Source of the DNA: Paramagnetospirillum magnetotacticum MS-1
Lineage (GTDB): Bacteria > Pseudomonadota > Alphaproteobacteria > Rhodospirillales > Magnetospirillaceae
Length of the DNA stretch: 64,000 nt
Assembly: GCF_000829825.1 (NCBI RefSeq)
Contig: NZ_JXSL01000030.1
Location: 875,501 to 939,500 of the forward strand
Direction: 5' to 3'
The notes beneath the pieces are model-generated. The model was not told where the DNA came from and did no database searches. It saw nothing but the letters and a program-made list of their open reading frames with translations. Position 1 is the stretch's first letter. Each line of letters begins with the position of its first letter. Of the stretch, positions 54,720 through 64,000 are shown piece after piece. Both the position numbers and the translations under genes were made by a program.

Positions 54720-56735
54720 ATGTCCCACAATCGACTGGCCGCCGAGACCAGCCCCTATCTGCTGCAGCACGCCCATAATCCGGTTCATTGGTGGGCCTGG
54801 GGGCCCGAGGCCCTGGCCGCGGCCAAGGCCGCCAACAAGCCGATCCTGCTGTCGGTGGGGTATTCCGCCTGCCATTGGTGCCACGTCATGGCCCATGAGA
54901 GTTTCGAAGACGAGGGCATCGCCGGGTTGATGAACGATCTGTTCATCAACATCAAGGTCGACCGCGAGGAACGACCCGATCTGGATGCGCTCTATCAGAA
55001 CGCCCTGGGCCTGATAGGCCAGCATGGCGGCTGGCCGCTGACCATGTTCCTCACCCCCGACGCCGAGCCCTTCTGGGGCGGCACCTATTTTCCCGCCCAG
55101 GCGCGCTATGGCCGGGCCGCCTTCCCCGATGTGCTGGAAGGCATTTCCCATTCCTTCCACAAGGACCCGGACAAGATCGGCCATAACGTGGCGCGCATCA
55201 GGGAAAGCCTGGAACAGATGGCGCGCTCGCCCGGACCCCTGAGTTTGGATATGGAAGTGGTCGATCTGGGCGCCGCCCAATGCCTGCGCCTGATCGATTT
55301 CGAGGATGGCGGCACGGTGGGCGCGCCCAAATTCCCCCAGCCCGGTCTGTTCCGCTTCCTGTGGCATTCTTACTTGCGCACCGGCAATTCCAGCCTCAAG
55401 GACGCGGTCACCGTGACCCTGGACCATATCTGCCAGGGCGGCATCTATGATCATCTGGGTGGCGGCTTCATGCGTTATTCCACCGATGAGACCTGGCTGG
55501 TGCCCCATTTCGAGAAGATGCTCTACGACAATGCCCAGCTGGTATCGCTGCTGACCAAGGTGTGGAAGCAGACGGGTTCGCCCCTTTACCGCGCCCGCAT
55601 CTTCGAGACGGTGGGCTGGCTGCTGCGCGACATGATGGCCGAAGGCGGCGCCTTCGCCGCGGCGCTGGACGCCGACAGCGAGGGCGAGGAAGGCCTGTTC
55701 TATACCTGGACCTCGGAGGAACTCTCCGCCCTGCTGGACATCGAGACCGCCACCCGCTTCGGCCATCTCTACGGCGTGCAGGCCCACGGCAATTGGGAGG
55801 GGCGCAACATCCTTCACCGCAACCATCCAAGGGGCGGCGGTGACGATCACGATCTGGCCGAAGCCAAAATGGTGCTGCTGGCCGAGCGCGACAAGCGCAT
55901 CTGGCCGGGCCGCGACGACAAGGTGCTGGCCGATTGGAACGCCATGATGATCACCGCCCTGGCCGAGGCGGCGCTGACCTTCGACCGTCCCGACTGGCTG
56001 GCCGCCGCCGAACATGCCTTCCAGGTCATCACCACCCGTATGGTCCGTCCCGACGGCCGCCCTGCCCATTCCCTGTGCCGGGGCCGGGCCGAGACCAATG
56101 CCGTCCTCGACGATTATGCCTGGGCAATATTTGCGGCGCTGACCCTGTACGAGACCACCACCGGGCCGGAATATCTGGACCAGGCCATCGCCTGGGCCGA
56201 ACAGGTTCATGCCCATCATTGGGACGGACAGGGCGGCGGCTATTTCCTCTCGGCCGACGACGCCACCGATGTGGTGATTCGCACCAAGCCCGCCTTCGAT
56301 TCGGCGGTTCCCAGCGGCAATGGTGTCATGGCCGAGGTTCTGGCCCGGCTATGGCTGGTCACCGGCGAGGAAAGATGGAGGGAAAGAGCCCAGGCGGTGA
56401 TCGACGCCTTTGGTGCCGCCATGCCGGAACAGATTCCCCATATGACCTCGCTGCTGGACGCCTTCGCCATCCTGGCCGAGCCATTGCAGGTGGTGATCGT
56501 CGGCCCCCTGGATGATCCGGGTGGTCTGGCCCTGCTGCGGGCCTTCGCCGCCACCAGCCTGCCTCCCGCCTCCCTGCTGCGGGTGCAAGACGGCAACGCC
56601 CTACCCGTGGGGCATCCCGCCCATGGCAAGTCTCTGGTGGATGGATGTGCGGCGGCCTATATTTGCCGAGGCTCCACCTGCCGGGCGCCGGTCACGGATT
56701 CGGACCGGCTGATGGCCCAGCTTTGCGAAAAGTAA
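54720..56735 (+). CDS. YyaL/SPATA20-type thioredoxin-domain protein (DUF255)
   Basis: A 671-residue protein. The N-terminal DUF255 thioredoxin-like domain has [17 protein letters not shown] and [16 protein letters not shown] (CHWC at 51-54); the rest is an (alpha/alpha)6 toroid resembling N-acyl-glucosamine epimerases, with [20 protein letters not shown] and the [15 protein letters not shown] block. The family is found from bacteria to human and its reaction is unsettled. AAGGGA precedes the ATG. It is followed eight bases later by ogt. Confidence 0.92.
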   Translation: MSHNRLAAETSPYLLQHAHNPVHWWAWGPEALAAAKAANKPILLSVGYSACHWCHVMAHESFEDEGIAGLMNDLFINIKVDREERPDLDALYQNALGLIGQHGGWPLTMFLTPDAEPFWGGTYFPAQARYGRAAFPDVLEGISHSFHKDPDKIGHNVARIRESLEQMARSPGPLSLDMEVVDLGAAQCLRLIDFEDGGTVGAPKFPQPGLFRFLWHSYLRTGNSSLKDAVTVTLDHICQGGIYDHLGGGFMRYSTDETWLVPHFEKMLYDNAQLVSLLTKVWKQTGSPLYRARIFETVGWLLRDMMAEGGAFAAALDADSEGEEGLFYTWTSEELSALLDIETATRFGHLYGVQAHGNWEGRNILHRNHPRGGGDDHDLAEAKMVLLAERDKRIWPGRDDKVLADWNAMMITALAEAALTFDRPDWLAAAEHAFQVITTRMVRPDGRPAHSLCRGRAETNAVLDDYAWAIFAALTLYETTTGPEYLDQAIAWAEQVHAHHWDGQGGGYFLSADDATDVVIRTKPAFDSAVPSGNGVMAEVLARLWLVTGEERWRERAQAVIDAFGAAMPEQIPHMTSLLDAFAILAEPLQVVIVGPLDDPGGLALLRAFAATSLPPASLLRVQDGNALPVGHPAHGKSLVDGCAAAYICRGSTCRAPVTDSDRLMAQLCEK

Positions 56736-56743
56736 CCATTGCC

Positions 56744-57196
56744 ATGCCGCAGCTTGCCTTCAATTCCCCCATCGGGCCGCTGGCCCTGTTCGAGGCCGAT
56801 GGCGCCATCGTCGCGCTTGATTGGGGATTCCTGCCCGAAAACGACGAGACGCCTTTGCTGCTCAAAGCCCGCGATCAGCTGGAGGAGTATTTCGACGGCA
56901 AGCGCACCAGCTTCGACCTGCCCCTGGCTCCTCACGGTACCGCCTTCCAGCAGAAAGTCTGGGCCGCCCTGGCCAAGATTCCCTTCGGCCAGACCAAAAG
57001 CTATGGCGAACTGGCCGAGCAATTGGGCACCGCGCCGCGCGCTCTGGGCGGTGCTTGCGGCCGCAATCCCATTCCGGTGATCATCCCCTGCCACCGTGTG
57101 CTGGGCGCCAAGGGAGCCATGGGCGGCTATTCCGGCATCGACGGAATCGAGACCAAGGAATTCCTGCTGCGTCATGAAGGAGTCGCCATTCCATGA
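56744..57196 (+). CDS. ogt: Methylated-DNA-protein cysteine methyltransferase
   Basis: A 150-residue DNA repair suicide enzyme that moves alkyl groups from O6-guanine to its own cysteine. The active site is IPCHRV with Cys116; the recognition helix region GTAFQQKVWAALAKIPFGQT and YGELAEQLG are intact, as is RALGGACGRNPIPVI before the active site. The start MPQLAFNSPIGPLALF at 56744 is eight bases after the preceding stop; an upstream extension runs inside that gene. Confidence 0.93.
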   Translation: MPQLAFNSPIGPLALFEADGAIVALDWGFLPENDETPLLLKARDQLEEYFDGKRTSFDLPLAPHGTAFQQKVWAALAKIPFGQTKSYGELAEQLGTAPRALGGACGRNPIPVIIPCHRVLGAKGAMGGYSGIDGIETKEFLLRHEGVAIP

Positions 57197-57211
57197 TTTC
57201 CATGGAATGGC

Positions 57212-57285
57212 TAGGCCCAAAGGGCCGCGCCGCTTATGCGGCGGAAGGCAAGGGCGCTCGCGCCCGCCCGCCGCTTGAGGGACAA
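57212..57285 (+). repeat. Structured repeat family A, copy 5
   Basis: Stem 1 GGCCC/GGGCC with AAA loop (57214-57226), stem 2 CGCCGC/GCGGCG with TTAT loop (57228-57243), stem 3 GGGCG/CGCCC (57252-57265), then a diverged tail CCCGCCGCTTGAGGGACAA. It is in the sense of transcription in the gap between ogt and qor, just before the qor ribosome site. Confidence 0.8.
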
Positions 57286-57308
57286 TTTTCTAAGGGAGTG
57301 CTTTCCAA

Positions 57309-58286
57309 GTGAAGACCAACGCCATCCGCATCCACCAGCCCGGCGGCCCCGAGGTCATGGTCTGGGAAGAGGTCGATCTTGCCGCCCCCGGTGCCGGTCA
57401 GGTGCTGCTGCGCCACACCGCCGTGGGGCTCAACTATATCGATGTCTATCACCGCACCGGACTTTATCCCGCCCCCCTGCCTTTCACGCCCGGCCTGGAA
57501 GGCGCCGGAATCGTCGAAGCGGTGGGCGATGGCGTGACCGAACTCAAAGCAGGCGACCGGGTGGCCTATGCCAATCCGCCGCTGGGCGCCTATTCAGTAT
57601 CGCGCCTCATGCCTGCCGACCGGCTGGTCAAGCTTCCCGATCACATTCATGACCGCACTGCCGCCGCCATGATGCTCCAGGGCATGACCGCCCAGTATCT
57701 GTTGCGGCGGACCTACCGCGTGCAGCCTGGCGATACCATCCTCATTCACGCCGCCGCTGGCGGTGTCGGACTGCTGGTCTGCCAGTGGGCTAAGCATCTG
57801 GGCGCCACCGTGATCGGTACGGTGGGCTCCGAGGAAAAGGCGGCGCTGGCCAAGGCCCATGGCTGCGACCACACCATCCTCTACAAATCCGAGGATTTCG
57901 TGGCTCGCGTGAAGGAGATCACCAAGGGCGAAGGCGTGCCGGTGGTCTATGATTCCGTGGGCAAGGACACCTTCCTGAACTCGCTCGACTGCCTGCGCCC
58001 ACTGGGCATGATGGTGTTGTTCGGCCAAAGCTCGGGCAAGGTCGAGCCTTTCGATACCGGATTGCTGGGCGCCAAGGGCTCGCTGTTTCTCACCCGTCCC
58101 AGCCTGATGGCCTATACCGCCAAGCGTTCGGACATGGTCGCCTCGGCCAGTGAATTGTTCGAGGTGGTGGGTAAGGGCGTGGTCAAGGTAGAGATCAACC
58201 AGACCTATTCCTTGAAGGACGCTGCCCAGGCCCATCGTGATCTGGAAGCCCGCAAGACCACCGGTTCGACTCTTCTCTTGCCGTAG
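57309..58286 (+). CDS. qor: NADPH-quinone oxidoreductase, QOR family
   Basis: A 325-residue medium-chain reductase of the zinc-free quinone reductase group, usual length. The start is GTG 57309 (KTNAIRIHQPGGPEVM follows), with GGGAG ten bases upstream. The nucleotide fold HAAAGGVGLLVCQWAKHLGA is near 145-165, and GLNYIDVYHRTGLYPAPLPF is the family N-terminal block. Zinc ligands of alcohol dehydrogenases are missing, as expected. It reduces quinones by one electron with NADPH. Confidence 0.92.
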   Translation: MKTNAIRIHQPGGPEVMVWEEVDLAAPGAGQVLLRHTAVGLNYIDVYHRTGLYPAPLPFTPGLEGAGIVEAVGDGVTELKAGDRVAYANPPLGAYSVSRLMPADRLVKLPDHIHDRTAAAMMLQGMTAQYLLRRTYRVQPGDTILIHAAAGGVGLLVCQWAKHLGATVIGTVGSEEKAALAKAHGCDHTILYKSEDFVARVKEITKGEGVPVVYDSVGKDTFLNSLDCLRPLGMMVLFGQSSGKVEPFDTGLLGAKGSLFLTRPSLMAYTAKRSDMVASASELFEVVGKGVVKVEINQTYSLKDAAQAHRDLEARKTTGSTLLLP

Positions 58287-58348
58287 AGCCTCATCCGAAA
58301 GAATATTGGATTCTCGGATCAAGAGCGGACCCGGGTCGGAGGAAGGCT

Positions 58349-58726
58349 TTGTCCAAGATCGGCAGTGTAATGGTGACGACGGTCAGTCTGGTCTGGATGG
58401 CCTGGGCGGGCTGGAACCAGTTCGCCAATCTTCCGGACGGAACGGTGGAAAACCATTCCTCGGATACGGTCAAGGAACGGCTGCGCGATTGCTCGGGTAC
58501 TTTCAAGCAGCGCTATGAATGCAAGAATCAGGTGGTCATCGATACCGACCGCAATTCCTTCTTCAACATGCTGGGCCGCATCGCCATCGTGGTGGTGCCG
58601 CCCATGCTGCTGGCGGGCGGCATCCATCTGTGGCGCCGCCGGTCTTATGACGACAGCCCGTCCGATGATCTGCTGAGCCAAAGCCATCGCCGCCATCACC
58701 GGCGCCGGACGTCTGGGCATAATTGA
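58349..58726 (+). CDS. Hypothetical membrane protein with His/Arg-rich tail
   Basis: A 125-residue protein starting at TTG 58349 behind a strong GGAGG site (six-base spacing). Two membrane helices (about 6-24 and 74-95) enclose a 50-residue polar loop with Cys48 and Cys58, which could form a disulphide if the loop is periplasmic. The tail HRRHHRRRTSGHN is basic. No family recognised. It lies 62 bases after qor on the same strand. An ATG at residue 8 is a fallback start. Confidence 0.7.
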   Translation: MSKIGSVMVTTVSLVWMAWAGWNQFANLPDGTVENHSSDTVKERLRDCSGTFKQRYECKNQVVIDTDRNSFFNMLGRIAIVVVPPMLLAGGIHLWRRRSYDDSPSDDLLSQSHRRHHRRRTSGHN

Positions 58727-58731
58727 AGATA

Positions 58732-58832
58732 TTGGGGGCCTTCGCCCCCAAACCCCCGCCCGGAGCTTTTGCCCCGGACCCCCTTTTAGATTCAATGGGA
58801 TAAGGGATGCGCGAAGGGACAAGTCCCTTCGC
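58732..58832. repeat. Structured repeat family B, copy 2
   Basis: TTGGGGGC/GCCCCCAA (58732-58751) is followed by an extra CCCCC block, then CCGGAGC/GCCCCGG (one mismatch, about 58761-58777), and at 58811-58832 a perfect 10-bp hairpin GCGAAGGGAC/GTCCCTTCGC with a two-base loop. It fills the gap between two convergent genes. The first hairpin equals that at 28053 with paired A-T to G-C changes. The last hairpin lies 11 bases after the rho stop and may terminate rho. Confidence 0.7.
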
Positions 58833-58843
58833 CTTGATTCCCC

Positions 58844-60100
<1,257 letters not shown>

Positions 60101-60309
60101 GGGAGAGATCCGTACAGATGGATATCCAGCGCTATCGATCGGCTTGAAGGTAGGACGGGTCCGAACTGAAAGTCGGACCGGCTGCCGATCAGGAACGGAT
60201 GCGAATGATCCGGCGCGGGAGGGGGATGGTGGGAATCGGGCGTATTGGCCGCCGTCGGGAATTTCGCTAGAGCATTAGCCAAAGCCGGGGGCGCTGTCAA
60301 ACCTCAACT

Positions 60310-60756
60310 TCAAAACGGCTTCACGATCACCACGATGACCATGACGATCATCAGCAGGGTGGGGACTTCATTGATGACGCGATAGAACTTCTCCGACCGG
60401 GTATTGCGATCTCCGGCGAAGTCATCCTTGCACCGCGCCAGAAAAAAGTGAGCGCCAGTCATGGCAACCGCGCCGGTTAGCTTGATGTGGAACCAGCCAT
60501 GGGAAAACAACCCGCCTTCCACCGCCATGAACAATCCTAAGCCCCAAGCCAGCACCATGGCCGGAGTCATGATGGCCTTGATCAGGCGGCGTTCCATGAT
60601 CTTGAAGGTTTCCGACGCCTCGGAGCGCGGCTTGACCGTGCAGTGATAAACGAACAGCCGGGGCAGATAGAGCAATCCCGCCATCCACGAGATGATGGCG
60701 ATGACATGCACCGCCTTGACCCACAGATAGGCCGTTCCGCTCAGCATGCCGAACAA
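60310..60756 (-). CDS. hemJ: HemJ-type protoporphyrinogen IX oxidase
   Basis: A 148-residue four-helix membrane protein that oxidises protoporphyrinogen IX in most alphaproteobacteria. Conserved His18 is in WVKAVHVIAIISWMAGLLYLPRLFVYH and the second in FSHGWFHIKLTGAVAMTGAHFF, with MERRLIKAIMTPAM between. Length and motifs match the family, and it lies in the heme cluster. It overlaps hemH by 16 bases (or seven if the later ATG is used). Confidence 0.92.
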   Translation of the reverse strand: MFGMLSGTAYLWVKAVHVIAIISWMAGLLYLPRLFVYHCTVKPRSEASETFKIMERRLIKAIMTPAMVLAWGLGLFMAVEGGLFSHGWFHIKLTGAVAMTGAHFFLARCKDDFAGDRNTRSEKFYRVINEVPTLLMIVMVIVVIVKPF

Positions 60757-61754
60757 CTCCGCCCTAAAAGCTTACAGGCTTGCCCCGTAAAGGCCTGGGG
60801 CCGGTGAACCACATCGGCCAGCCCCCGGATGAAGGCGGGATGACAGCCCAGCGCCGGAACCCGGACATAAGCCGGAATGCCCAACTGATCGGCCTTGTGG
60901 CGATATTCGATATCCAGTTCCACCAGGGTTTCCGAATGTTCGGAAACGAAGGCCACCGGCACGATCACCACCGGCACCCCATCCCGGGCGGCGCGGTCCA
61001 GTTCGTCCTCGGTGCTGGGACCGATCCATTCCTGAGGGCCGACCCGGCTTTGATAGCAGATGGCCCAGTCCAGATCCCCGATACCGGTTTCCCGCGCCAC
61101 GCTGGATGCGGTCAGTTCGATCTGAGCCTGATAGGGATCACCCTTGTCGATCACCGATTTGGGCAAGCCATGGGCGGAAAACAGGATGCGCGGCTTGCCC
61201 GCCGCCCGTGCCTCGTCATATCCCGCCTTGGCCAGATCGGCCATAGCGGCAATCAGGCCCGGCTCGGTGGGATAGCAGCAGGCGAAACGGGTCGGCACGG
61301 TCAGGCCCAGCGCCTTGGCCTGCTTGTGCCATTCTTTGAGCGACGAGCCGGTGGTGGTGGTGGAAAACTGCGGATAGAGCGGCAGCAGAATCACTTCATC
61401 GGCGCCCCATTCCTTGATGGCAGCCACCGCTTCACGGGTGAAGGGATGCCAGTAGCGCATGGCGATAAAGCATTTGAAACCATGACCCAACACATGTTCC
61501 AGGGCGCGGCCCTGGGCCTCGGTCTCGGGAACCAGGGGCGAACGCCCGCCCAACAACTGGTAGATGCCACGCGCCGTGGGCGCCCGCTTGGCCGAAATAT
61601 AGCGGGCCAAAAACCAGCGGATAGGGGCCGGAACCCCAAGGATGGCCGGATCGGAAAACAGGTTGAACAGGAATGGCTTCACCGCGTCCAGCGAATCGGG
61701 CCCGCCCAGATTGAACAGCACGACGGCGGTTTTGGTGGTTCCCGTCTTGCTCAT
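60741..61754 (-). CDS. hemH: Ferrochelatase
   Basis: A 337-residue enzyme that inserts ferrous iron into protoporphyrin IX. VVLFNLGGPDSLDAVKPFLFNLFSDPA is the N-terminal signature; the active-site histidine is in ILFSAHGLPKSVID; VPVVIVPVAFVSEHSETLVELD is the C-terminal block with the conserved SEHxETLxELD. A Cys-rich end (GRSCSAC) may carry a [2Fe-2S] cluster as in some relatives. The hemE stop is eight bases upstream. Confidence 0.96.
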   Translation of the reverse strand: MSKTGTTKTAVVLFNLGGPDSLDAVKPFLFNLFSDPAILGVPAPIRWFLARYISAKRAPTARGIYQLLGGRSPLVPETEAQGRALEHVLGHGFKCFIAMRYWHPFTREAVAAIKEWGADEVILLPLYPQFSTTTTGSSLKEWHKQAKALGLTVPTRFACCYPTEPGLIAAMADLAKAGYDEARAAGKPRILFSAHGLPKSVIDKGDPYQAQIELTASSVARETGIGDLDWAICYQSRVGPQEWIGPSTEDELDRAARDGVPVVIVPVAFVSEHSETLVELDIEYRHKADQLGIPAYVRVPALGCHPAFIRGLADVVHRPQAFTGQACKLLGRSCSAC

Positions 61755-61762
61755 GGTGGAAA

Positions 61763-62803
61763 TTATCCCTTCCAGCCCTTCACCCGCTCGGCCAACCGCG
61801 CCACGTTGTCCGGCGGTGTGGGCGGCGTGATGCCATGGCCGAGATTGAAGATGAACGGCCCCTTGGACAGCACCTTCAAGATCCGATCGATACCAGAATC
61901 CAGCGCCTCGCCGCCCGCCACCAGCAGCAGCGGATCAAGATTGCCCTGGACCGTGCAGAGCGGCTGCAACTCGGCGGCCGCCCAATCCAGCGGCACCGAG
62001 GGGTCGAGCGAAACGCCGCTGACCTTGGTCTCGGTGACATAGCGCTTGTAGAGAATACCGGCCCCACGGGGAAAACCGATCACCGGAATGCCGGGGCGCT
62101 CGGCGCGGATGCGCTCCACCAGGGCCCGCGTCGGGCCGATGACCCAGCGCTCGAACATGTCCTCGGGCAGGGCCCCGGCCCAGGTGTCGAAAATCTGGAT
62201 GGCCTCGGCGCCGTTATCGATCTGGCGGATGAGATAATCCCCGGTGGCCCGGACCAAGAGATCCATCAGGCGGGCGAACAGCTCCGGCTGGCCGAACATC
62301 ATGGTCTTGGCCTTGGCGAAGTCCTTGGATCCGCTGCCCTCGATCATATAGGTGGCCACCGTCCAGGGCGCACCGGCAAAACCGATCAATGCGGTGGTCT
62401 TGGGGATGGCGGCGGACAGTTTCTTGACCGTGTCGTAGACCGGCGCGAGATGATCGTGCAGGCCCGAGATGTCGAGACCACTCAGATCCTCTGCTGAGCG
62501 AATGGGCGTCAATACCGGACCTTCGCCTTCCTTGAAGGCAACATGCTGCCGCAACGCGTCGGGAACCACCAGAATGTCGGAAAACAAGATGGCAGCGTCG
62601 AAGCCATAGCGCCGGAGAGGCTGCAGGGTGACTTCACAGGCCAGATCGGAATTGTAGCACAGATCGAGGAAGCTTCCCGCTTCGGCGCGGGTGGCGCGGT
62701 ATTCGGGCAGATAGCGTCCGGCCTGGCGCATCAGCCAGAAGGGCGGGGGAGTGAGAGTCTCGCCGGCGAGGGCGCGGAGGAAAGGCTTGGACGGGCTGGA
62801 CAC
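61763..62803 (-). CDS. hemE: Uroporphyrinogen decarboxylase
   Basis: A 346-residue enzyme that decarboxylates uroporphyrinogen III to coproporphyrinogen III. It starts with GTG 62803 ([14 protein letters not shown] follows) with GAGG eight bases upstream. [16 protein letters not shown] holds the substrate-binding arginines, [13 protein letters not shown] the catalytic aspartate, and [15 protein letters not shown] the C-terminal signature. It heads hemE-hemH-hemJ-rho and borders the predicted origin. Confidence 0.97.
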   Translation of the reverse strand: MSSPSKPFLRALAGETLTPPPFWLMRQAGRYLPEYRATRAEAGSFLDLCYNSDLACEVTLQPLRRYGFDAAILFSDILVVPDALRQHVAFKEGEGPVLTPIRSAEDLSGLDISGLHDHLAPVYDTVKKLSAAIPKTTALIGFAGAPWTVATYMIEGSGSKDFAKAKTMMFGQPELFARLMDLLVRATGDYLIRQIDNGAEAIQIFDTWAGALPEDMFERWVIGPTRALVERIRAERPGIPVIGFPRGAGILYKRYVTETKVSGVSLDPSVPLDWAAAELQPLCTVQGNLDPLLLVAGGEALDSGIDRILKVLSKGPFIFNLGHGITPPTPPDNVARLAERVKGWKG

Positions 62804-63198
62804 GGATGTTGCCTCGCAGGCTGGGGATGGCTCTCTCTTACAGACTTTAAGGTTTAGAGAAAAGGTTGCTGTGGTTAGAGGGTGCCTGTGGAAAACGGGG
62901 ATTGGAGGTTTTGGCGAAATCCTCCACAGGCTTGTCCGGACCTTCGCGTCTCGGACACCCGCTTGTGGATGATCGGGACGGAACCGGGTCAGAGCGTTGT
63001 TTTTTCACGCCTTCATCTCCTGGGGAAAATGGGGAAATCGGATGTGGCGGGCGATGATTCACGCTATTGTTGGGATCAGCGGAAAAGTTTTGGACATGGG
63101 GGGATGTGCCTCCATGGAATTGGGGTCAGTGGGGAGCGAAATTCACCCCCTTCGTCCGACCCCCCCTTTATCCACGGACTTGCGGGTTATCCACAGGA
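62804..63198. other. Predicted chromosomal replication origin (oriC)
   Basis: 395 bases between divergent hemE and ppsR, the gene context of the Caulobacter and Rickettsia origins. It contains one perfect DnaA box TTATCCACA (63187-63195), one with a single change TTATCCACG (63168-63176), and two inverted ones with single changes, TGTGGATGA (62964-62972) and TGTGGAAAA (62887-62895); two weaker boxes are at 62870-62878 and 62920-62928. There is an AT-rich patch at 62838-62866 and a T-run at 62998-63006. The region has no open frame with a ribosome site. Both flanking promoters must lie within it. Confidence 0.78.
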
Positions 63199-64000
63199 AT
63201 GAAGAATTTTCACCTTCATCTCGTCTCCGACGCCACCGGCGAGACGGTCACCTCGGTGGCACGGGCCTGTCTCGTCCAGTTCGAAGGCGTGCAGCCCATC
63301 CAGCATAACTGGTGGCTGGTGCGCACCCAGGGCCAAGTGGAACGGGTCATCGCCGGAATCGAGGACAATCCCGGCCTGGTGTTCTTTACCCTGGTGGACG
63401 GCGCGGTGCGCGGTCTGCTGGAAGAGGCCTGCCGCCATCGCAACATTCCCTGCATCTCGCTGCTGGACCCGGTGATGGCCGGGCTGTCGGCTTTCCTCAA
63501 TGTGGAGGTCAGCGCCCTGCCCGGCCGCCAGTATCAGCTGGATGCCGAGTATTTCCGCCGTATCGACGCCATGCAATTCACCCTGGCCCATGACGACGGC
63601 CAGTTGATCGAACTGGTGGATCAGGCCGATGTCGTGCTGGTGGGCGTATCGCGGTCGTCCAAGACTCCCACCAGCATGTATATCGCCAATCGCGGCATCA
63701 AATGCGCCAATTATCCCCTGGTGCCAGGCGTGCCTTTGCCGCCCGAACTGGAACGGGCGAAAAAGCCGCTGATCGTCGGACTGACCAAGGACCCAAAGAG
63801 CTTGTCCGATATTCGCCGGGCCCGGCTGCGCCTGTTGAATCAGGAAGAGGAAGCCGATTACGCCCAGTTCGAGAAGGTCAAGGAAGAGGTGCAGCAGGCA
63901 CGGCGCATCTTCTCGCGTCTGGGCTGGCCGGTGGTGGACGTGACGCGCCGTTCCATCGAGGAGGCCTCGGCCACCATCATCCAGCTTTATGAACGCCATC
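63199..64000 (+). CDS. ppsR: Kinase-pyrophosphorylase PpsR (PPDK/PEP synthase regulator), C-terminus beyond window
   Basis: Partial: 267 codons from ATG 63199 to the window end with no stop. It begins MKNFHLHLVSDATGETVTSV, followed by the P-loop GVSRSSKTPTSMYIANRG (149-166), YPLVPGVPLPPEL and TKDPKSLSDIRRARL, all DUF299 signatures. The protein phosphorylates and dephosphorylates PEP synthase or pyruvate phosphate dikinase. The ATG follows the perfect DnaA box by three bases and has no spaced ribosome site, so translation initiation may be weak. Confidence 0.93.
   Translation, partial: MKNFHLHLVSDATGETVTSVARACLVQFEGVQPIQHNWWLVRTQGQVERVIAGIEDNPGLVFFTLVDGAVRGLLEEACRHRNIPCISLLDPVMAGLSAFLNVEVSALPGRQYQLDAEYFRRIDAMQFTLAHDDGQLIELVDQADVVLVGVSRSSKTPTSMYIANRGIKCANYPLVPGVPLPPELERAKKPLIVGLTKDPKSLSDIRRARLRLLNQEEEADYAQFEKVKEEVQQARRIFSRLGWPVVDVTRRSIEEASATIIQLYERH

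Overview
The window is a GC-rich stretch of an alphaproteobacterial chromosome. Gene order and proteins suggest Rhodospirillales, most likely the Magnetospirillum group; this comes from recognising families and synteny, not from a database search. It contains 58 protein genes I can support (two cut by the window ends), one tRNA, three parS sites and a probable chromosomal origin. I saw no rRNA, insertion sequence, prophage or CRISPR array, and no clearly broken gene.

Region 1 (1-13.9 kb, all minus strand) is a surface-polysaccharide locus. Read 5' to 3' it runs gmhA, an SxtJ-like membrane protein, an SxtK-like 49-residue membrane protein, a large carbamoyltransferase, a heparinase II/III-family protein, five consecutive glycosyltransferases, a second heparinase-family protein, a Wzx-type flippase and a glycosyltransferase cut by the window start (after the fourth glycosyltransferase the order is GT4, heparinase, flippase, GT4). 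Most genes overlap by 1-11 bases or lie within a few bases of each other, so this is one long operon or nearly so. The SxtJ/SxtK/carbamoyltransferase trio recalls sxtJ, sxtK and sxtI of saxitoxin clusters, but here it sits among sugar genes and probably carbamoylates a glycan.

Region 2 (13.9-32 kb) is housekeeping: a 1603-residue NAD-glutamate dehydrogenase, leuS-lptE-holA followed by a tiny ORF and an SGNH hydrolase, a DUF3576 lipoprotein, a strongly expressed porin with its terminator, a TPR-glycosyltransferase, a ThiE/YggS pair, and ribA.

Region 3 (32-48 kb) holds an orphan OmpR-type regulator, xthA, lolA-ftsK, a DapC-like aminotransferase, a glnK/amtB nitrogen module in which a terminator and a sigma-54-type promoter separate the two genes, a UbiH-family hydroxylase, a small-gene cluster (ybaK, DUF971, Trm112, LON-domain, CnoX-type thioredoxin), tRNA-Gly(GCC) with its promoter and terminator, and a solitary aromatic hydroxylase.

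Region 4 (48-64 kb) is the classic alphaproteobacterial origin neighbourhood: parB-parA-rsmG-mnmG-mnmE with three perfect parS sites, then rho, hemJ, hemH, hemE, then an intergenic region with DnaA boxes between divergent hemE and ppsR that I call oriC.

Several intergenic gaps are filled by structured dispersed repeats. One family (five copies) has up to three hairpins whose stems vary by compensatory changes followed by a conserved tail; a second (two copies) is an array of hairpins; a third (two copies) is a CACGAAGGC inverted repeat. The repeats and the carbamoylation trio are the least explained content of the window.
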